34,172 nt of DNA from a virus, in IMG/VR virus record IMGVR_UViG_3300047200_000456, positions 1 through 34,172 of that record; one strand, 5' to 3'. Under the pieces are notes generated by a model. That model was not told where the DNA came from. It saw nothing but the letters and a program-made list of their open reading frames with translations, and made no database searches. Every line of letters starts with the position of its first letter. Position 1 is the first letter of the stretch. Made by a program: the position numbers and the translations under genes. Below, in pieces: positions 5,958-13,498 of the stretch.

Positions 5958-6884
5958 ATGACCCTTATTGAAAAACTCAAAAAGGGCGAGTTGACGCCGG
6001 AGCAGGCCCTAAAACAGTTTGAACTGCCCGGCCGACACATATCAGAAATTGAGTGTTCTTTCGAAGCCGAGCCTCTCAAATGCGGATTCCCTGTAATTGA
6101 GGAGTTTAATTACCTCAGAGCTAAAAGACCCGATTTAAATATCATCGCCGCTAGACCAGGACACGGAAAAACAAGCTTTGCTTGCCAGGTGGCTTTAAAC
6201 GTGTCTGAGATTAGTCCAGTGTTAGTGTTTAGTTTGGAAATGACGGCTTCGTCTCTTAAAGAGCGCCTATTAGCTGTGAAGTTAGATAGGCCAATGAAAG
6301 AAGTGTATAAACTATCCAAGGGTGATATAGAGCAAGTGAACGCTGCTTTAGGGGCGCACAAGCTTATTATCGACGACAAGAATGGATTAACAATTAATGA
6401 ACTAGTTAGTCGTTCTAAGGCCCAGCATGCTTTAGAGCCTCTAGCCCTCATAGTTGTGGATTACATTCAAATTATCGCTTCTAACTCGGCCCGGTCCAAA
6501 GCCGAAGAAGTGAGCCTTATTGCGGAGAAGCTTAAGACGCTAGCTAAAGAGCTCAATTGCCCTGTTCTCTGTCTGGCTCAAAACAACAGGAATATTGAAG
6601 GCCGTTCTAGCTACATTGACTACAAGTCTGGTGAACTTAAATATGCGGGAAACGCCAGACCGATGATGAGCGACCTTGCAGACAGCGCCGGCATTGAGAA
6701 GTGGGCTGACTTTGTTTGTTTCATTCAACGTCAGTACTTAGTTGATAGGACAAGGCCTGGTGAAGCTGACTTCTTTGTGGTAAAAAACCGTAACGGCCAG
6801 ACCGAAGACTTTAAGCTTAAGTTTGCCGGAGAAAAGACTAAATTCTACCACATGGTCGAAGAGAAGGATGGATGGAATGAATAA
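5958..6884 (+). CDS. DnaB-type replicative helicase (RecA-like ATPase domain only)
   Basis: A 308-residue protein matching the C-terminal ATPase half of DnaB/gp4 helicases. It has Walker A ARPGHGKT (65-72), SLEM (92-95), Walker B with Asp168 (LIVVDYIQII), a sensor-like Gln in CLAQNNR and the C-terminal FVVKNRNGQT with the Arg-finger-like basic pair. The N-terminal DnaB collar domain is reduced to about 50 residues, so primase interaction probably differs from the bacterial system. A separate primase is encoded at 8143. I start at the ATG at 5958, seven bases after AGAAGG; a GTG six bases earlier overlaps the upstream stop. It unwinds DNA at the fork for the family A polymerase. Confidence 0.9.
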   Translation: MTLIEKLKKGELTPEQALKQFELPGRHISEIECSFEAEPLKCGFPVIEEFNYLRAKRPDLNIIAARPGHGKTSFACQVALNVSEISPVLVFSLEMTASSLKERLLAVKLDRPMKEVYKLSKGDIEQVNAALGAHKLIIDDKNGLTINELVSRSKAQHALEPLALIVVDYIQIIASNSARSKAEEVSLIAEKLKTLAKELNCPVLCLAQNNRNIEGRSSYIDYKSGELKYAGNARPMMSDLADSAGIEKWADFVCFIQRQYLVDRTRPGEADFFVVKNRNGQTEDFKLKFAGEKTKFYHMVEEKDGWNE

Positions 6885-7155
6885 CGAGATTAAAGAAGGA
6901 GATAACGTGATAGCTTGGAAAGGCTCAACAGCCCACGAAGGAACAGTGTTATCTATTTACAACGGCACCGTAACCATTCACTGCATTGACAAAACCAGCA
7001 CGAGCTATTACAGTTACTATATCTCTGTCCCAGAAGCAGACGTGGTGTGGAAAGAGAATGCCTCGTCTAAAAAGTCTGGATGTGAGTGTGGTGGGTCTTT
7101 AATGAAACATCCGGGGCATTCAACCTGGTGCCCTGAGTGGAGGGCGGGTCAATGA
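6877..7155 (+). CDS. Small beta-barrel plus zinc-binding protein
   Basis: A 92-residue protein, function unknown. Residues 5-58 look like a small SH3/KOW-type barrel (IKEGDNVIAWKGST, GTVLSIYNGTVTIHCID). Residues 69-85 carry C-x-C, two His and a final Cys (C69, C71, H78, H81, C85), a likely zinc site. I choose the ATG at 6877, eight bases after GAAGGA; an earlier in-frame ATG at 6868 has no spacing from that site. It overlaps the helicase end in another frame, and its own stop overlaps the HNH gene start (ATGA). Nucleic-acid binding is plausible from the fold guess only. Confidence 0.5.
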   Translation: MNNEIKEGDNVIAWKGSTAHEGTVLSIYNGTVTIHCIDKTSTSYYSYYISVPEADVVWKENASSKKSGCECGGSLMKHPGHSTWCPEWRAGQ

Positions 7156-7517
7156 AAAAGAAACCTACTAAAGTCAAGAAAAAAGCTAAGCGTACTTGGA
7201 GCCAACGAGTATTCTTTATCACAGCCCTTCGAAGAGTTAGCTATTTATTACCTAATCGTAAAGTGGCCCTGGCACACGCTAAAGTGGGCATAGGAAGATG
7301 GAAATGCGCTATCTGTGGAAAGCACCTACTTAAAGGCGAGTACGCGGTAGACCACATCAGCCCAGTAATCCCTTTAAGTGGGTTTGACAATTGGGATGGG
7401 TTTGTTGCAAGATTAGATTGTGCACCGGAAGGGCTGCAGATTTTATGTAAAAAACCCTGCCATGCCGCCAAAACCAAATTTGAGAACTCACTAAGGAGGA
7501 AATATGCTAAAGTTTAA
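7152..7517 (+). CDS. HNH endonuclease-like protein
   Basis: A 121-residue protein with a very basic N-terminus (MKKKPTKVKKKAKR) and an HNH/ββα-metal core. Cys52/Cys55 (CAIC) and Cys99/Cys103 or His104 hold the structural zinc, Asp67-His68 (YAVDHISPV) is the catalytic DH pair, and Asn80 and a second His complete the motif. It is expected to be a metal-dependent DNA nickase or nuclease. The start at 7152 overlaps the previous stop as ATGA; an upstream in-frame start exists but lacks a separate ribosome site. Being tightly embedded in the replication operon, it may be a genuine replication or recombination nuclease rather than a homing enzyme, unlike the next HNH gene. Confidence 0.8.
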   Translation: MKKKPTKVKKKAKRTWSQRVFFITALRRVSYLLPNRKVALAHAKVGIGRWKCAICGKHLLKGEYAVDHISPVIPLSGFDNWDGFVARLDCAPEGLQILCKKPCHAAKTKFENSLRRKYAKV

Positions 7518-7716
7518 AGAGCACCACTATTACACTCATCCGGAAGATTACCAACCAGACTTCTTTGTGACTAAAGTGCTAGAGCAGACTGGGTGTTACG
7601 CCGTGTTAATGGTAAAGCCTTTTGATAGCACCTCTTACCTACTGGGCGACGAACAGCTGAAAGTAATCACACCATTTGTTTACGACCAATGGAAAGATAG
7701 GGCTTATGGCCGTTAG
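7504..7716 (+). CDS. Small protein of unknown function
   Basis: A 70-residue protein with an excellent ribosome site (AAGGAGG four bases before ATG). It is rich in aromatic and charged residues (HHYYTHPEDYQPDFFVTKVL, YLLGDEQLKVITPFVYDQWK) and looks like a compact mixed alpha/beta domain. No motif is recognised. It starts inside the 3' end of the HNH gene and overlaps the next HNH gene by about ten bases. If the following gene is a mobile homing element, this small gene marks its left flank. Confidence 0.55.
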   Translation: MLKFKEHHYYTHPEDYQPDFFVTKVLEQTGCYAVLMVKPFDSTSYLLGDEQLKVITPFVYDQWKDRAYGR

Positions 7717-8146
7717 ACCTATAGCAGGGCTACTAATTGACCCAGAAGATGAACATTTACTCACACAGTACAAATGGTACTTTCATTCTGCTGGGTACGT
7801 GTGCACTAGTAGGTCTTTACTCTTACACAGGTTAATAATGAAAGCTCGAAAGGGCCAGGTAGTCGACCACGCAAACCGCAATAAGCTAGACAATCGAAAG
7901 AGTAACTTGAGACTTTGTACTACGTCCGACAATAATAAAAACAGAAGAGTTGCAAAAAGCAGCAAATCAGGATACAAAGGCGTATATTGGTGTTCTCAAA
8001 ATGAGAGGTGGCGCGCTTCGATAAACGTTAATAGTCGCCGAATTCATCTGGGATTTTACGATTGCGTTAAAACAGCCGCCCTTGCGTACAACAAAGCCGC
8101 TGTCAGGTACTTTAAACAGTTCGCTATGTTAAATGAGGTCATATGA
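7706..8146 (+). CDS. HNH homing-type endonuclease with AP2 DNA-binding domain
   Basis: A 146-residue protein with two parts. Residues ~35-85 are an HNH nuclease (LLLHRLIMKARKGQVVDHAN, Asp54-His55, then NKLDNRKSNLRLCT with the family Asn residues). Residues ~88-135 are an AP2/ERF-type DNA-binding domain (SGYKGVYWCSQNERWRASI, HLGFYDCVKTAALAYNKAA). This is the classic architecture of free-standing phage homing endonucleases. I start at the ATG at 7706; a longer in-frame version begins inside the upstream gene. It lies between a small gene and the primase, so it is probably a mobile insertion in the operon. Its stop overlaps the primase ATG. Confidence 0.9.
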   Translation: MAVRPIAGLLIDPEDEHLLTQYKWYFHSAGYVCTSRSLLLHRLIMKARKGQVVDHANRNKLDNRKSNLRLCTTSDNNKNRRVAKSSKSGYKGVYWCSQNERWRASINVNSRRIHLGFYDCVKTAALAYNKAAVRYFKQFAMLNEVI

Positions 8147-8814
8147 GTGTGACGTTTATCAAGTGCCCTTATCATGAGGAAGATACCGCTTCTATGGCTG
8201 TCTACCCAGATGGGGGCGCTTATTGCTTTGGCTGCAGCAGCTACACCACAGCAAGCGATTTAGGGATTAAATCCCTTCCTCCTCCCACCATCGTAGAAAA
8301 TCTCCTTGACTCTAAAGAGTACATCGACTCTCTTCCAACACTAACGATTAGAGGATTAGAACTACCCGCTGATGAGCTTGGTTATTACATCGTTTGGCCT
8401 GACGGTTCCTATTATAAGAAAAGGCTTTGGGACGAGTCTAAAGGGCGTTATAGATGCCCTACAGGTCACCAAAAACCCGCTTTATGGTGCCGTGACGAAG
8501 GTAGTGACACACTTTATATTATAGAAGGTGAATTAAATGCTATTAGCTTTTGTTTAGCTGTAGACAAAGGCTCAGTTGTTAGTCCAGGCGGAGCTACTGA
8601 CTTTACTAAGCACATATCCGATTATACCCGATTTAAAAACATCGTTATTGTGGCAGATAAAGATACAGCCGGAACTATCGCAGCTATTGAGACAAAAGCC
8701 TCTTTACTTAAGCACACCAGTAATGTTAGGGTAATACTAGTCGAACGCGACTTTAACGACCTATTAAGGAGTGAAAATGGCATCGCAGAGATTAAAAAAG
8801 CCGTGGGTTTGTAA
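8143..8814 (+). CDS. DNA primase (zinc finger + TOPRIM)
   Basis: A 223-residue primase with the N-terminal zinc-binding motif Cys8-x2-His11...Cys28-x2-Cys31 (CPYH...CFGC), the CHC2-like template-recognition finger. The TOPRIM catalytic residues are Glu128/Glu130 (IIEGELNAI) and Asp172-x-Asp174 (IVIVADKDTAG). It resembles the primase half of T7 gp4 but stops without a helicase domain, which is encoded separately at 5958. It would make RNA primers for lagging-strand synthesis. The ATG overlaps the stop of the preceding homing endonuclease, with GAGG five bases upstream. Confidence 0.9.
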   Translation: MSVTFIKCPYHEEDTASMAVYPDGGAYCFGCSSYTTASDLGIKSLPPPTIVENLLDSKEYIDSLPTLTIRGLELPADELGYYIVWPDGSYYKKRLWDESKGRYRCPTGHQKPALWCRDEGSDTLYIIEGELNAISFCLAVDKGSVVSPGGATDFTKHISDYTRFKNIVIVADKDTAGTIAAIETKASLLKHTSNVRVILVERDFNDLLRSENGIAEIKKAVGL

Positions 8815-9160
8815 AGAAGGCTGCTCAGTGGGTAAACACCCCTGCAAGCATCTTGAAGCCCTTATACCTTCTATGCGCTCTGGGCGCAATCAGCTAGTGG
8901 CATATGAAGACTTGCGCACTTTAGAAAGACTTAATTTAGAGGCGCCCACAGAACAAACCTACCCAGAGTTTCCACTCAGAAGAAAATTAAAACTAGCGGG
9001 CTTGTCAGTTCCAGAAATAGAGCTTATGCTAGACAAGGTTATTAGTAATTTAAGTTTTGCCGACATTGCGCGGCGACAGGGTTTTGCGTCCCCACAAATC
9101 GCCCACTATAGTTATAAAAACATAGTGAAACGTCTTAAAGTAGCAGGAGTAACATTGTGA
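8777..9160 (+). CDS. Sigma-region-4-like helix-turn-helix protein with Cys/His N-terminus
   Basis: A 127-residue protein. The N-terminal ~25 residues hold C12, C16, C23 and H25, a possible zinc site. The C-terminal third (NLSFADIARRQGFASPQIAH, then KNIVKRLK) reads like the sigma70 region 4 helix-turn-helix (start-IA--xG-S---I---------LK). Sigma region 2 is absent, so it is not a complete sigma factor. It may be a phage transcription activator or anti-terminator for the late, leftward operons. The start is the ATG at 8777, five bases after AAGGAG. It overlaps the end of primase by 38 bases in another frame, and the next gene's GTG overlaps its stop. Confidence 0.6.
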   Translation: MASQRLKKPWVCKEGCSVGKHPCKHLEALIPSMRSGRNQLVAYEDLRTLERLNLEAPTEQTYPEFPLRRKLKLAGLSVPEIELMLDKVISNLSFADIARRQGFASPQIAHYSYKNIVKRLKVAGVTL

Positions 9161-9858
9161 ATAATAAAACTATTATATTTGTATCCGACTTACATGCGCC
9201 CTATATGCATCCAGATGCGCATAAGTTTTTAGCAGCCGTAAAGGCTAAGTATAAGCCCACTAGAGTTATCTTTAGTGGCGACGAAGTGGACTATCACGCC
9301 ATTAGTTTCCATGATAGCGACCCAGACCTCTACTCTGCCGGGCACGAACTTGAGGCAGCAATTAAGCAGCTTCAGCCTCTTTACAAACTATTTCCTAAAG
9401 CAGAGATACTTGAGTCAAACCACGGTTCCCTTGTTTTTCGAAAAGCAATTGCTAATGGAATGCCTAGGGAAGTGTTTAAGTCCCCTGGTGAAATATTGAA
9501 GGCCCCTAAAGGCTGGACTTGGCACTTTGACCTCACAACTACGCTTCCTACGGGCTTTCAGTGTTATTTTCATCACAGTAAGGGCGCAAACGTGAAAAAG
9601 AATTCTCAGGCCATGGGAATGTCGTTTTGTCAGGGCCATCACCACGAAAGCTTTGATATTCAATACTGGGGTAATCCAAATGCTCTGCTCTTCGGCATGA
9701 CAGTGGGATGTTTAGTGGACCCCCATAGTTTAGCGCTGGCTTATAACAAGAACAACTTAAGACGGCCTGTCTTAGGTGTAGGGATTATCATCGAGGGTAT
9801 CCCTCAACTTATACCAATGATTTTAGGTAAAAATAGAAAGTGGGTAGGTAAATTGTGA
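9157..9858 (+). CDS. Calcineurin-like metallophosphoesterase
   Basis: A 233-residue protein with the metallophosphoesterase metal ligands in order: Asp11-x-His13 (VSDLHAP), Gly41-Asp42 (FSGDEVD), Asn88-His89 (ESNHGS), then FHHSKG and GHHHESF near the C-terminal side. Family enzymes use two metals to cleave phosphomono- or diesters; substrates include nucleotides, cyclic nucleotides, polynucleotide ends and DNA (Mre11/SbcD). Its place at the end of the replication genes suggests nucleotide or DNA-end processing, but it lacks the SbcD capping domain. The GTG start overlaps the previous stop and follows AGGAG. Confidence 0.85.
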   Translation: MNNKTIIFVSDLHAPYMHPDAHKFLAAVKAKYKPTRVIFSGDEVDYHAISFHDSDPDLYSAGHELEAAIKQLQPLYKLFPKAEILESNHGSLVFRKAIANGMPREVFKSPGEILKAPKGWTWHFDLTTTLPTGFQCYFHHSKGANVKKNSQAMGMSFCQGHHHESFDIQYWGNPNALLFGMTVGCLVDPHSLALAYNKNNLRRPVLGVGIIIEGIPQLIPMILGKNRKWVGKL

Positions 9859-10094
9859 TTGATTTTATTAAGAAGTGGGTAGTGGGACCTGTAGTGGCTG
9901 TACTGGGAGTGGTGCTTTACATTTTCTTAAAGAAACCCGCTCCGCCAGCCCCTAAGCCAGTAGAAGAGAAACTAAAAGAACTTAAAACCGAAGTGGATAT
10001 GCAAAAAGGAGTAGCTAATGAAGCAAGTAAAAATTGGGAAGATATTCGTGGTCAGTATGTGCATGATGATAGCAAGCCTTCCGGCTCTAGCTGA
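9855..10094 (+). CDS. Single-pass membrane protein, i-spanin-like
   Basis: A 79-residue protein. It has a short cytoplasmic start, a transmembrane segment at residues 8-26 (WVVGPVVAVLGVVLYIFLK), a Pro-rich linker (PAPPAPKPVEE) and a charged helical tail (KLKELKTEVDMQ). This N-in membrane anchor with a periplasmic helix matches the topology of Rz-type inner-membrane spanins, although it is short. The following gene begins inside it in another frame, as Rz1 does inside Rz. That partner, however, lacks a clear lipobox. The GTG start overlaps the upstream stop. Role in lysis is an inference from topology and gene overlap. Confidence 0.5.
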   Translation: MIDFIKKWVVGPVVAVLGVVLYIFLKKPAPPAPKPVEEKLKELKTEVDMQKGVANEASKNWEDIRGQYVHDDSKPSGSS

Positions 10095-10377
10095 TGAAAC
10101 GGGCTGCATGAGTGCTATAAAGCTATGTGATAAAGCCTATCAAGAACAGAAAGCGTTGGCTCAAAAGACCGATGCTTATGCTAAAGAATTGGAGAAACAG
10201 AATGCTAAGGTGGTTGATGAATTGGCCAAAGAGAAACAGGCTGATAGTAAATTCACTCATAATCCTCTCGCTATGTCTGCTATCGGTGTCGCTGGAGGTG
10301 CTGGTGCTGTCGCTCTTAGTCCCATCGTCCTGCCAATTGTCGCTGGAATCGTACTGGTAGCCGCGCTATTTAATTAG
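10018..10377 (+). CDS. Exported protein with C-terminal membrane segment, candidate lysis partner
   Basis: A 119-residue protein starting with ATG after a strong AAGGAG site inside the preceding gene. Residues 1-25 are a signal peptide with a likely signal peptidase I site (SLPALA|DE). C30 and C37 could form a disulfide. Residues ~38-80 are a charged helix or coiled coil, and residues ~84-118 are a Gly/Ala-rich hydrophobic C-terminal segment. It should be a periplasmic coiled coil anchored in the inner membrane. Overlap with an i-spanin-like gene suggests a lysis module, but it is not a lipoprotein, so it is not a standard Rz1. It ends the rightward operon and overlaps the convergent minus-strand gene by 12 bases. 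Confidence 0.55.
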   Translation: MKQVKIGKIFVVSMCMMIASLPALADETGCMSAIKLCDKAYQEQKALAQKTDAYAKELEKQNAKVVDELAKEKQADSKFTHNPLAMSAIGVAGGAGAVALSPIVLPIVAGIVLVAALFN

Positions 10378-10551
10378 TAGTCTTATCATTAGGCCGATTA
10401 GCAAGGACGCTAAAAAGCCTATTTGGTATTTCTCAAGTTTTTCTATTCTTGCCTCTGCCAAAGTTGTTCTTTTAATGTGCTCTTCCAAACTCACTGTATT
10501 TCTGATCAAAGTTTCTTTTATCTCTTGAAGATCTTTTCTTATATCGAGCAT
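10366..10551 (-). CDS. XhlA/holin-accessory-like coiled-coil membrane protein
   Basis: A 61-residue protein. Residues 1-40 are an amphipathic coiled coil (DLQEIKETLIRNTVSLEEHI, RIEKLEK) and residues 43-60 are a C-terminal transmembrane helix (IGFLASLLIGLMIRLLI). This layout and the SLEEHIKRT phrase resemble the XhlA/haemolysin group and other phage holin-accessory proteins. It is the last gene of the long leftward virion operon and faces the rightward candidate lysis genes. Together with 9855-10377 these are the best lysis candidates in the window. No terminator hairpin is evident in the few bases between the converging operons. Confidence 0.6.
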   Translation of the reverse strand: MLDIRKDLQEIKETLIRNTVSLEEHIKRTTLAEARIEKLEKYQIGFLASLLIGLMIRLLIK

Positions 10552-10554
10552 AAA

Positions 10555-11322
10555 CTATTCCTTGTTTTTCTTGCCAAACAAACCTGCAATAGGTAATCTT
10601 CTGCCTACTGGAGCTTCTTTTCCTAGTTGTCTAACAGCTTCTCTAATACCAGCTGAAGCCGGACCAGCCACAGCTAAACCAAGTGCGTGTGGGCTGCCCA
10701 TAGCGCCGCTTAGTATAGCAGAGGGCCCTAGAACCTTTTGCGTTACATTGCGTCCGCTCATTTCAATAGCTTTCTGAGCCATAAGGTCTCTCACTTCGGG
10801 AGAAACACTTTTCATACCCTCTTTAGCCATAGAACTAGATAGCTTGTCAGGACTGAAAGCCTTCTCTAAAGCCTGCTCAGCAGTGAGCGCTTCGTCTCCG
10901 ACGTTGACATAGTTAGAACCAAGTAATTTAGCCAGTTTATCTCTATATGCTGGAAAGCTTTCGCCTAGCCCTGGGATAGACCTTTTAGCGACTGTAGCGC
11001 CTTCTTTAAGTGCTGTGCCAATTTTCTTAATGGTCCCCATTCCAGGCCCACCAAGACCAGCCGCAGCTAGTTGGTCAACACCTTCTGGGGTTCCTACTTG
11101 TTGTTGAACACCTTTGATCATTGCAGCATATTTAGGAGAAAGGCCCGCAGCCACCTTATTGGCAACCGCTTCGCCTTTAGCCGCCATATTTCCGCCGTGC
11201 TGTTGCTCTAATTTAGAGAGCTCAGCTTCTTCTTCGGGTGTGAGGTCACTGGGGACTTCTTTACCGTGAATCTGTTCTAGTTTTGCTAATTCCGCTTGTT
11301 CGGCTGGGGTAAGGTCGTTCAT
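10555..11322 (-). CDS. Candidate ejection/internal virion protein with N-terminal tandem repeat
   Basis: A 255-residue protein. The N-terminus has two copies of an ~18-residue acidic helix: residues 3-20 (DLTPAEQAELAKLEQIHG) and 26-43 (DLTPEEEAELSKLEQQHG). The remainder is Ala/Gly-rich and helical (AAGLGGPGMGTIKKIGTALK, GLAVAGPASAGIREAV), with a basic end (GLFGKKNKE). It is one of three consecutive low-complexity genes between the fibre and the end of the virion operon. That is the usual place of P22/T7-like proteins carried inside the head and injected with DNA. No catalytic motif, such as a lytic transglycosylase, is visible. Start at ATG with a ribosome site inside the preceding gene end. 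Confidence 0.5.
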   Translation of the reverse strand: MNDLTPAEQAELAKLEQIHGKEVPSDLTPEEEAELSKLEQQHGGNMAAKGEAVANKVAAGLSPKYAAMIKGVQQQVGTPEGVDQLAAAGLGGPGMGTIKKIGTALKEGATVAKRSIPGLGESFPAYRDKLAKLLGSNYVNVGDEALTAEQALEKAFSPDKLSSSMAKEGMKSVSPEVRDLMAQKAIEMSGRNVTQKVLGPSAILSGAMGSPHALGLAVAGPASAGIREAVRQLGKEAPVGRRLPIAGLFGKKNKE

Positions 11323-11323
11323 A

Positions 11324-12205
11324 CTATTTACCTCTAGCTTTCGCTCTTAAAGCTTCAAGTCTTGCTCTTGCGGGTGACATAGGGGATTGTTCAGAGGGCA
11401 GTGCTTGCTCGGATTGCGGGGCAGAAGGCGGTCTCATAACCTCTTCACTAGAAGATCCTCCACGTTGCCTATACTCAGACAAAGCTTCCGGCCTAGCGCC
11501 GGCTTCTACGCCCTTCATTCCCTTTTGAGTGAGCTCTTTCATTCTCCGCAAAGCTTGTTGCATATCACCAGGTGTTCCGCCGTTCAGAATGCCTAAAGCG
11601 TTATCAAACGATTGTTTTTCTGACTTAGTAAGAGCAGACCCGAATAAAGGGTGCCTCATTAACATTTTAGCCGTCTCAACAGCCTGTCTTTCCTGCACTG
11701 CGCCGGGTTCCGTTCCAATCTTACCGCCAGTGAGGCCGTATAGCCGTTCTGTAAATGGCAGCGCTGCCGTAGGAACAAACGAGGCCAGTCCAGTGAGTGA
11801 CTTGTCTTTTTCTCCCGCTTTAGGAAGCGCGGTTTCCACTTCTTTCAAAGACTGTGTGATAGCAGGATACCCGCCCTTTTCCATTTGTTTGGAAAGGTTA
11901 GTAATTGCTTGCTCTTTGTGCTCTTTTTCTGTTTCGGCAAGTCGTTGCTGTTTCAGAGCCGTAGTGCTCTCATCTTTTGGATGAACAGCCAAACCTTCAG
12001 CACTAACGGAAGAATTAGGATTTTCGCCTTTAAGGGTGTCCAACATCTGCTTCTTTTGGGACAATTCGCTACCAAACAGCATCTGCTTAAGCTTGGCTTG
12101 CTGTTCGGCGTCCATTGAGCTCTGAGCGGCTTGAGAACCAATACGTCCGCCTTCTGCCGTTGACTGACTGATATTTCCTAAAATAAGGTCTCTTAATGAG
12201 GGCAT
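11324..12205 (-). CDS. Candidate ejection/internal virion protein
   Basis: A 293-residue, Gln/Ser/Lys-rich helical protein. It opens MPSLRDLILGNISQS, has a charged coiled segment (~60-120, KQQRLAETEKEHKEQAITN), a more ordered middle (FTERLYGLTGGKIG) with a PLFGSALTKSEKQSFDNALG phrase, and a Pro/Ser-rich linker before a basic helical tail (SPARARLEALRAKARGK). It lacks enzyme motifs, cysteines and membrane segments. Its position between two other repetitive virion proteins and its composition fit a DNA-ejection protein or head-interior component. It is separated from its neighbours by one to eight bases, so translation is coupled. Confidence 0.5.
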   Translation of the reverse strand: MPSLRDLILGNISQSTAEGGRIGSQAAQSSMDAEQQAKLKQMLFGSELSQKKQMLDTLKGENPNSSVSAEGLAVHPKDESTTALKQQRLAETEKEHKEQAITNLSKQMEKGGYPAITQSLKEVETALPKAGEKDKSLTGLASFVPTAALPFTERLYGLTGGKIGTEPGAVQERQAVETAKMLMRHPLFGSALTKSEKQSFDNALGILNGGTPGDMQQALRRMKELTQKGMKGVEAGARPEALSEYRQRGGSSSEEVMRPPSAPQSEQALPSEQSPMSPARARLEALRAKARGK

Positions 12206-12213
12206 AAATTATC

Positions 12214-13497
12214 CTATTTCTTTGATGTAAAAAGTGAACCGGCCGCTTTACCAATACCCGCGCCTAAACCGCCTGTAGCCGCCCCAACGCCTAGTCCTAA
12301 AGCTCCGCCCGCAACGTTCCCTAACACCTCGCCAAAGCTCGGCGGTCTCGTAGCTTCGTTTTGTTCAAATTGAGTGTTAACCTGTTGTTGATTCATTCCC
12401 TGTTGTTGAAGCTGTTTGCCTGCTGCTGCTTCCATCTCGGCCGCTGTTTGTTGTCGTCCACCCATAGATCGGTTAAACAAGTCGCTCTTAGCCTGTTCTT
12501 GTAATCCGCCCAAAGCTGTGGTTTGTCCTCTAGAGCCCTGCGCTAGCCCATATTTAGCATTAGCTGCGTTCTGCTGTTGACCTAGGAAGCTTCGTTGTGC
12601 CTGTAACCGTTGCAAGTTCATATTCATACGATCGTTAGCAACCTTACGTTGAGCTCCAGCAAGTTGTTCTGCTTTGTTGCCCTGTATGCCACTAAATAGA
12701 GTTCCCGCGTTTCCTGAAGAGGTGGCTCCCAGTCCACGTGCCGCTAAAGCAGCAGCAGCGCCTTTTTCCTGCCCACCAAAAGACCGAGCAAGTTCATCAG
12801 ACATTTGTCCATAAGCTTCGTAGTCTTCGGGTTTTAAACTGTAGCCTCTAGATGCTAAATCTTTTTCGCCCTGCGCAATTTCTCCGGCGTATTTGTCAGC
12901 TTCACGCCCTTGGCCCATAAACTCGTCGGTAGCGGCGATAGACTTATCCATCTCTCCGCCTTTACCAAATAGTCTAGCTGTGTCTGGACCTTCTTGAATG
13001 GTGTCTGTGAGGTAGCGTTGAGCAGCAATAGGATTAGTTGTCAGTAGATCAGAGATGGAAGCCTGCGCAGCTCCGCCTTCATCCTGAACGCCAGCAAGTT
13101 CTTTTTGCATAGCGTCATAGTCTTTATTTCCAGCGCCCCATCCTGGTCCAGCAGAAGACTTCATTCCAGCAAAAACGGGGTTACCCGCGTTCATTTTAGC
13201 CAGCTCAGCCATAGCAAAATTCATTTGGGCGTTACTTTCGGCAGCTTGTTTAGCGCCCGCATAACGGTCCATAATGGCTTGTTTTTGCTTAGCGCTAGCA
13301 GCACTACCAGCGCCTTTAGCGGCTTGCCCAGCCGATTTTAAAGCGTCAGCTAGGGAACCTTTTCCCATGCCGTAGTCTTGAAGAGCTTGCATTACTTCTG
13401 GACTCGCAGTAGCAGCAGTTCGGCCACTAAGTCCGCTTACAGCTGAGGGAGCGTTTTGTACAACGTTCTCCGCTTTCCTTCCTTCTCCACCGCCCAT
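12214..13497 (-). CDS. Candidate DNA ejection (internal virion) protein
   Basis: A 427-residue protein dominated by Ala, Gly, Gln and Ser. Long helical stretches (e.g. ~270-370, RMNMNLQRLQAQRSFLGQQQ and KQLQQQGMNQQQVNTQFEQ) are followed by a glycine-zipper-like hydrophobic C-terminus (VAGGALGLGVGAATGGLGAG). Such Gly/Ala zippers insert in membranes and are typical of phage proteins injected to form a DNA conduit. It follows the acetyltransferase gene on the leftward transcript and has a good AGGAG site before its ATG. The ejection role is inferred from composition and order; sequence motifs do not prove it. Confidence 0.55.
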   Translation of the reverse strand: MGGGEGRKAENVVQNAPSAVSGLSGRTAATASPEVMQALQDYGMGKGSLADALKSAGQAAKGAGSAASAKQKQAIMDRYAGAKQAAESNAQMNFAMAELAKMNAGNPVFAGMKSSAGPGWGAGNKDYDAMQKELAGVQDEGGAAQASISDLLTTNPIAAQRYLTDTIQEGPDTARLFGKGGEMDKSIAATDEFMGQGREADKYAGEIAQGEKDLASRGYSLKPEDYEAYGQMSDELARSFGGQEKGAAAALAARGLGATSSGNAGTLFSGIQGNKAEQLAGAQRKVANDRMNMNLQRLQAQRSFLGQQQNAANAKYGLAQGSRGQTTALGGLQEQAKSDLFNRSMGGRQQTAAEMEAAAGKQLQQQGMNQQQVNTQFEQNEATRPPSFGEVLGNVAGGALGLGVGAATGGLGAGIGKAAGSLFTSKK

Positions 13498-13498
13498 A

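Noticed and set aside
11529-11984. Plus-strand ORF of 151 residues opposite the ejection-protein gene
   Set aside because: Ser/Cys/Ala-rich antisense frame with no ribosome site, promoter or motif; the opposite strand has continuous operon coding.
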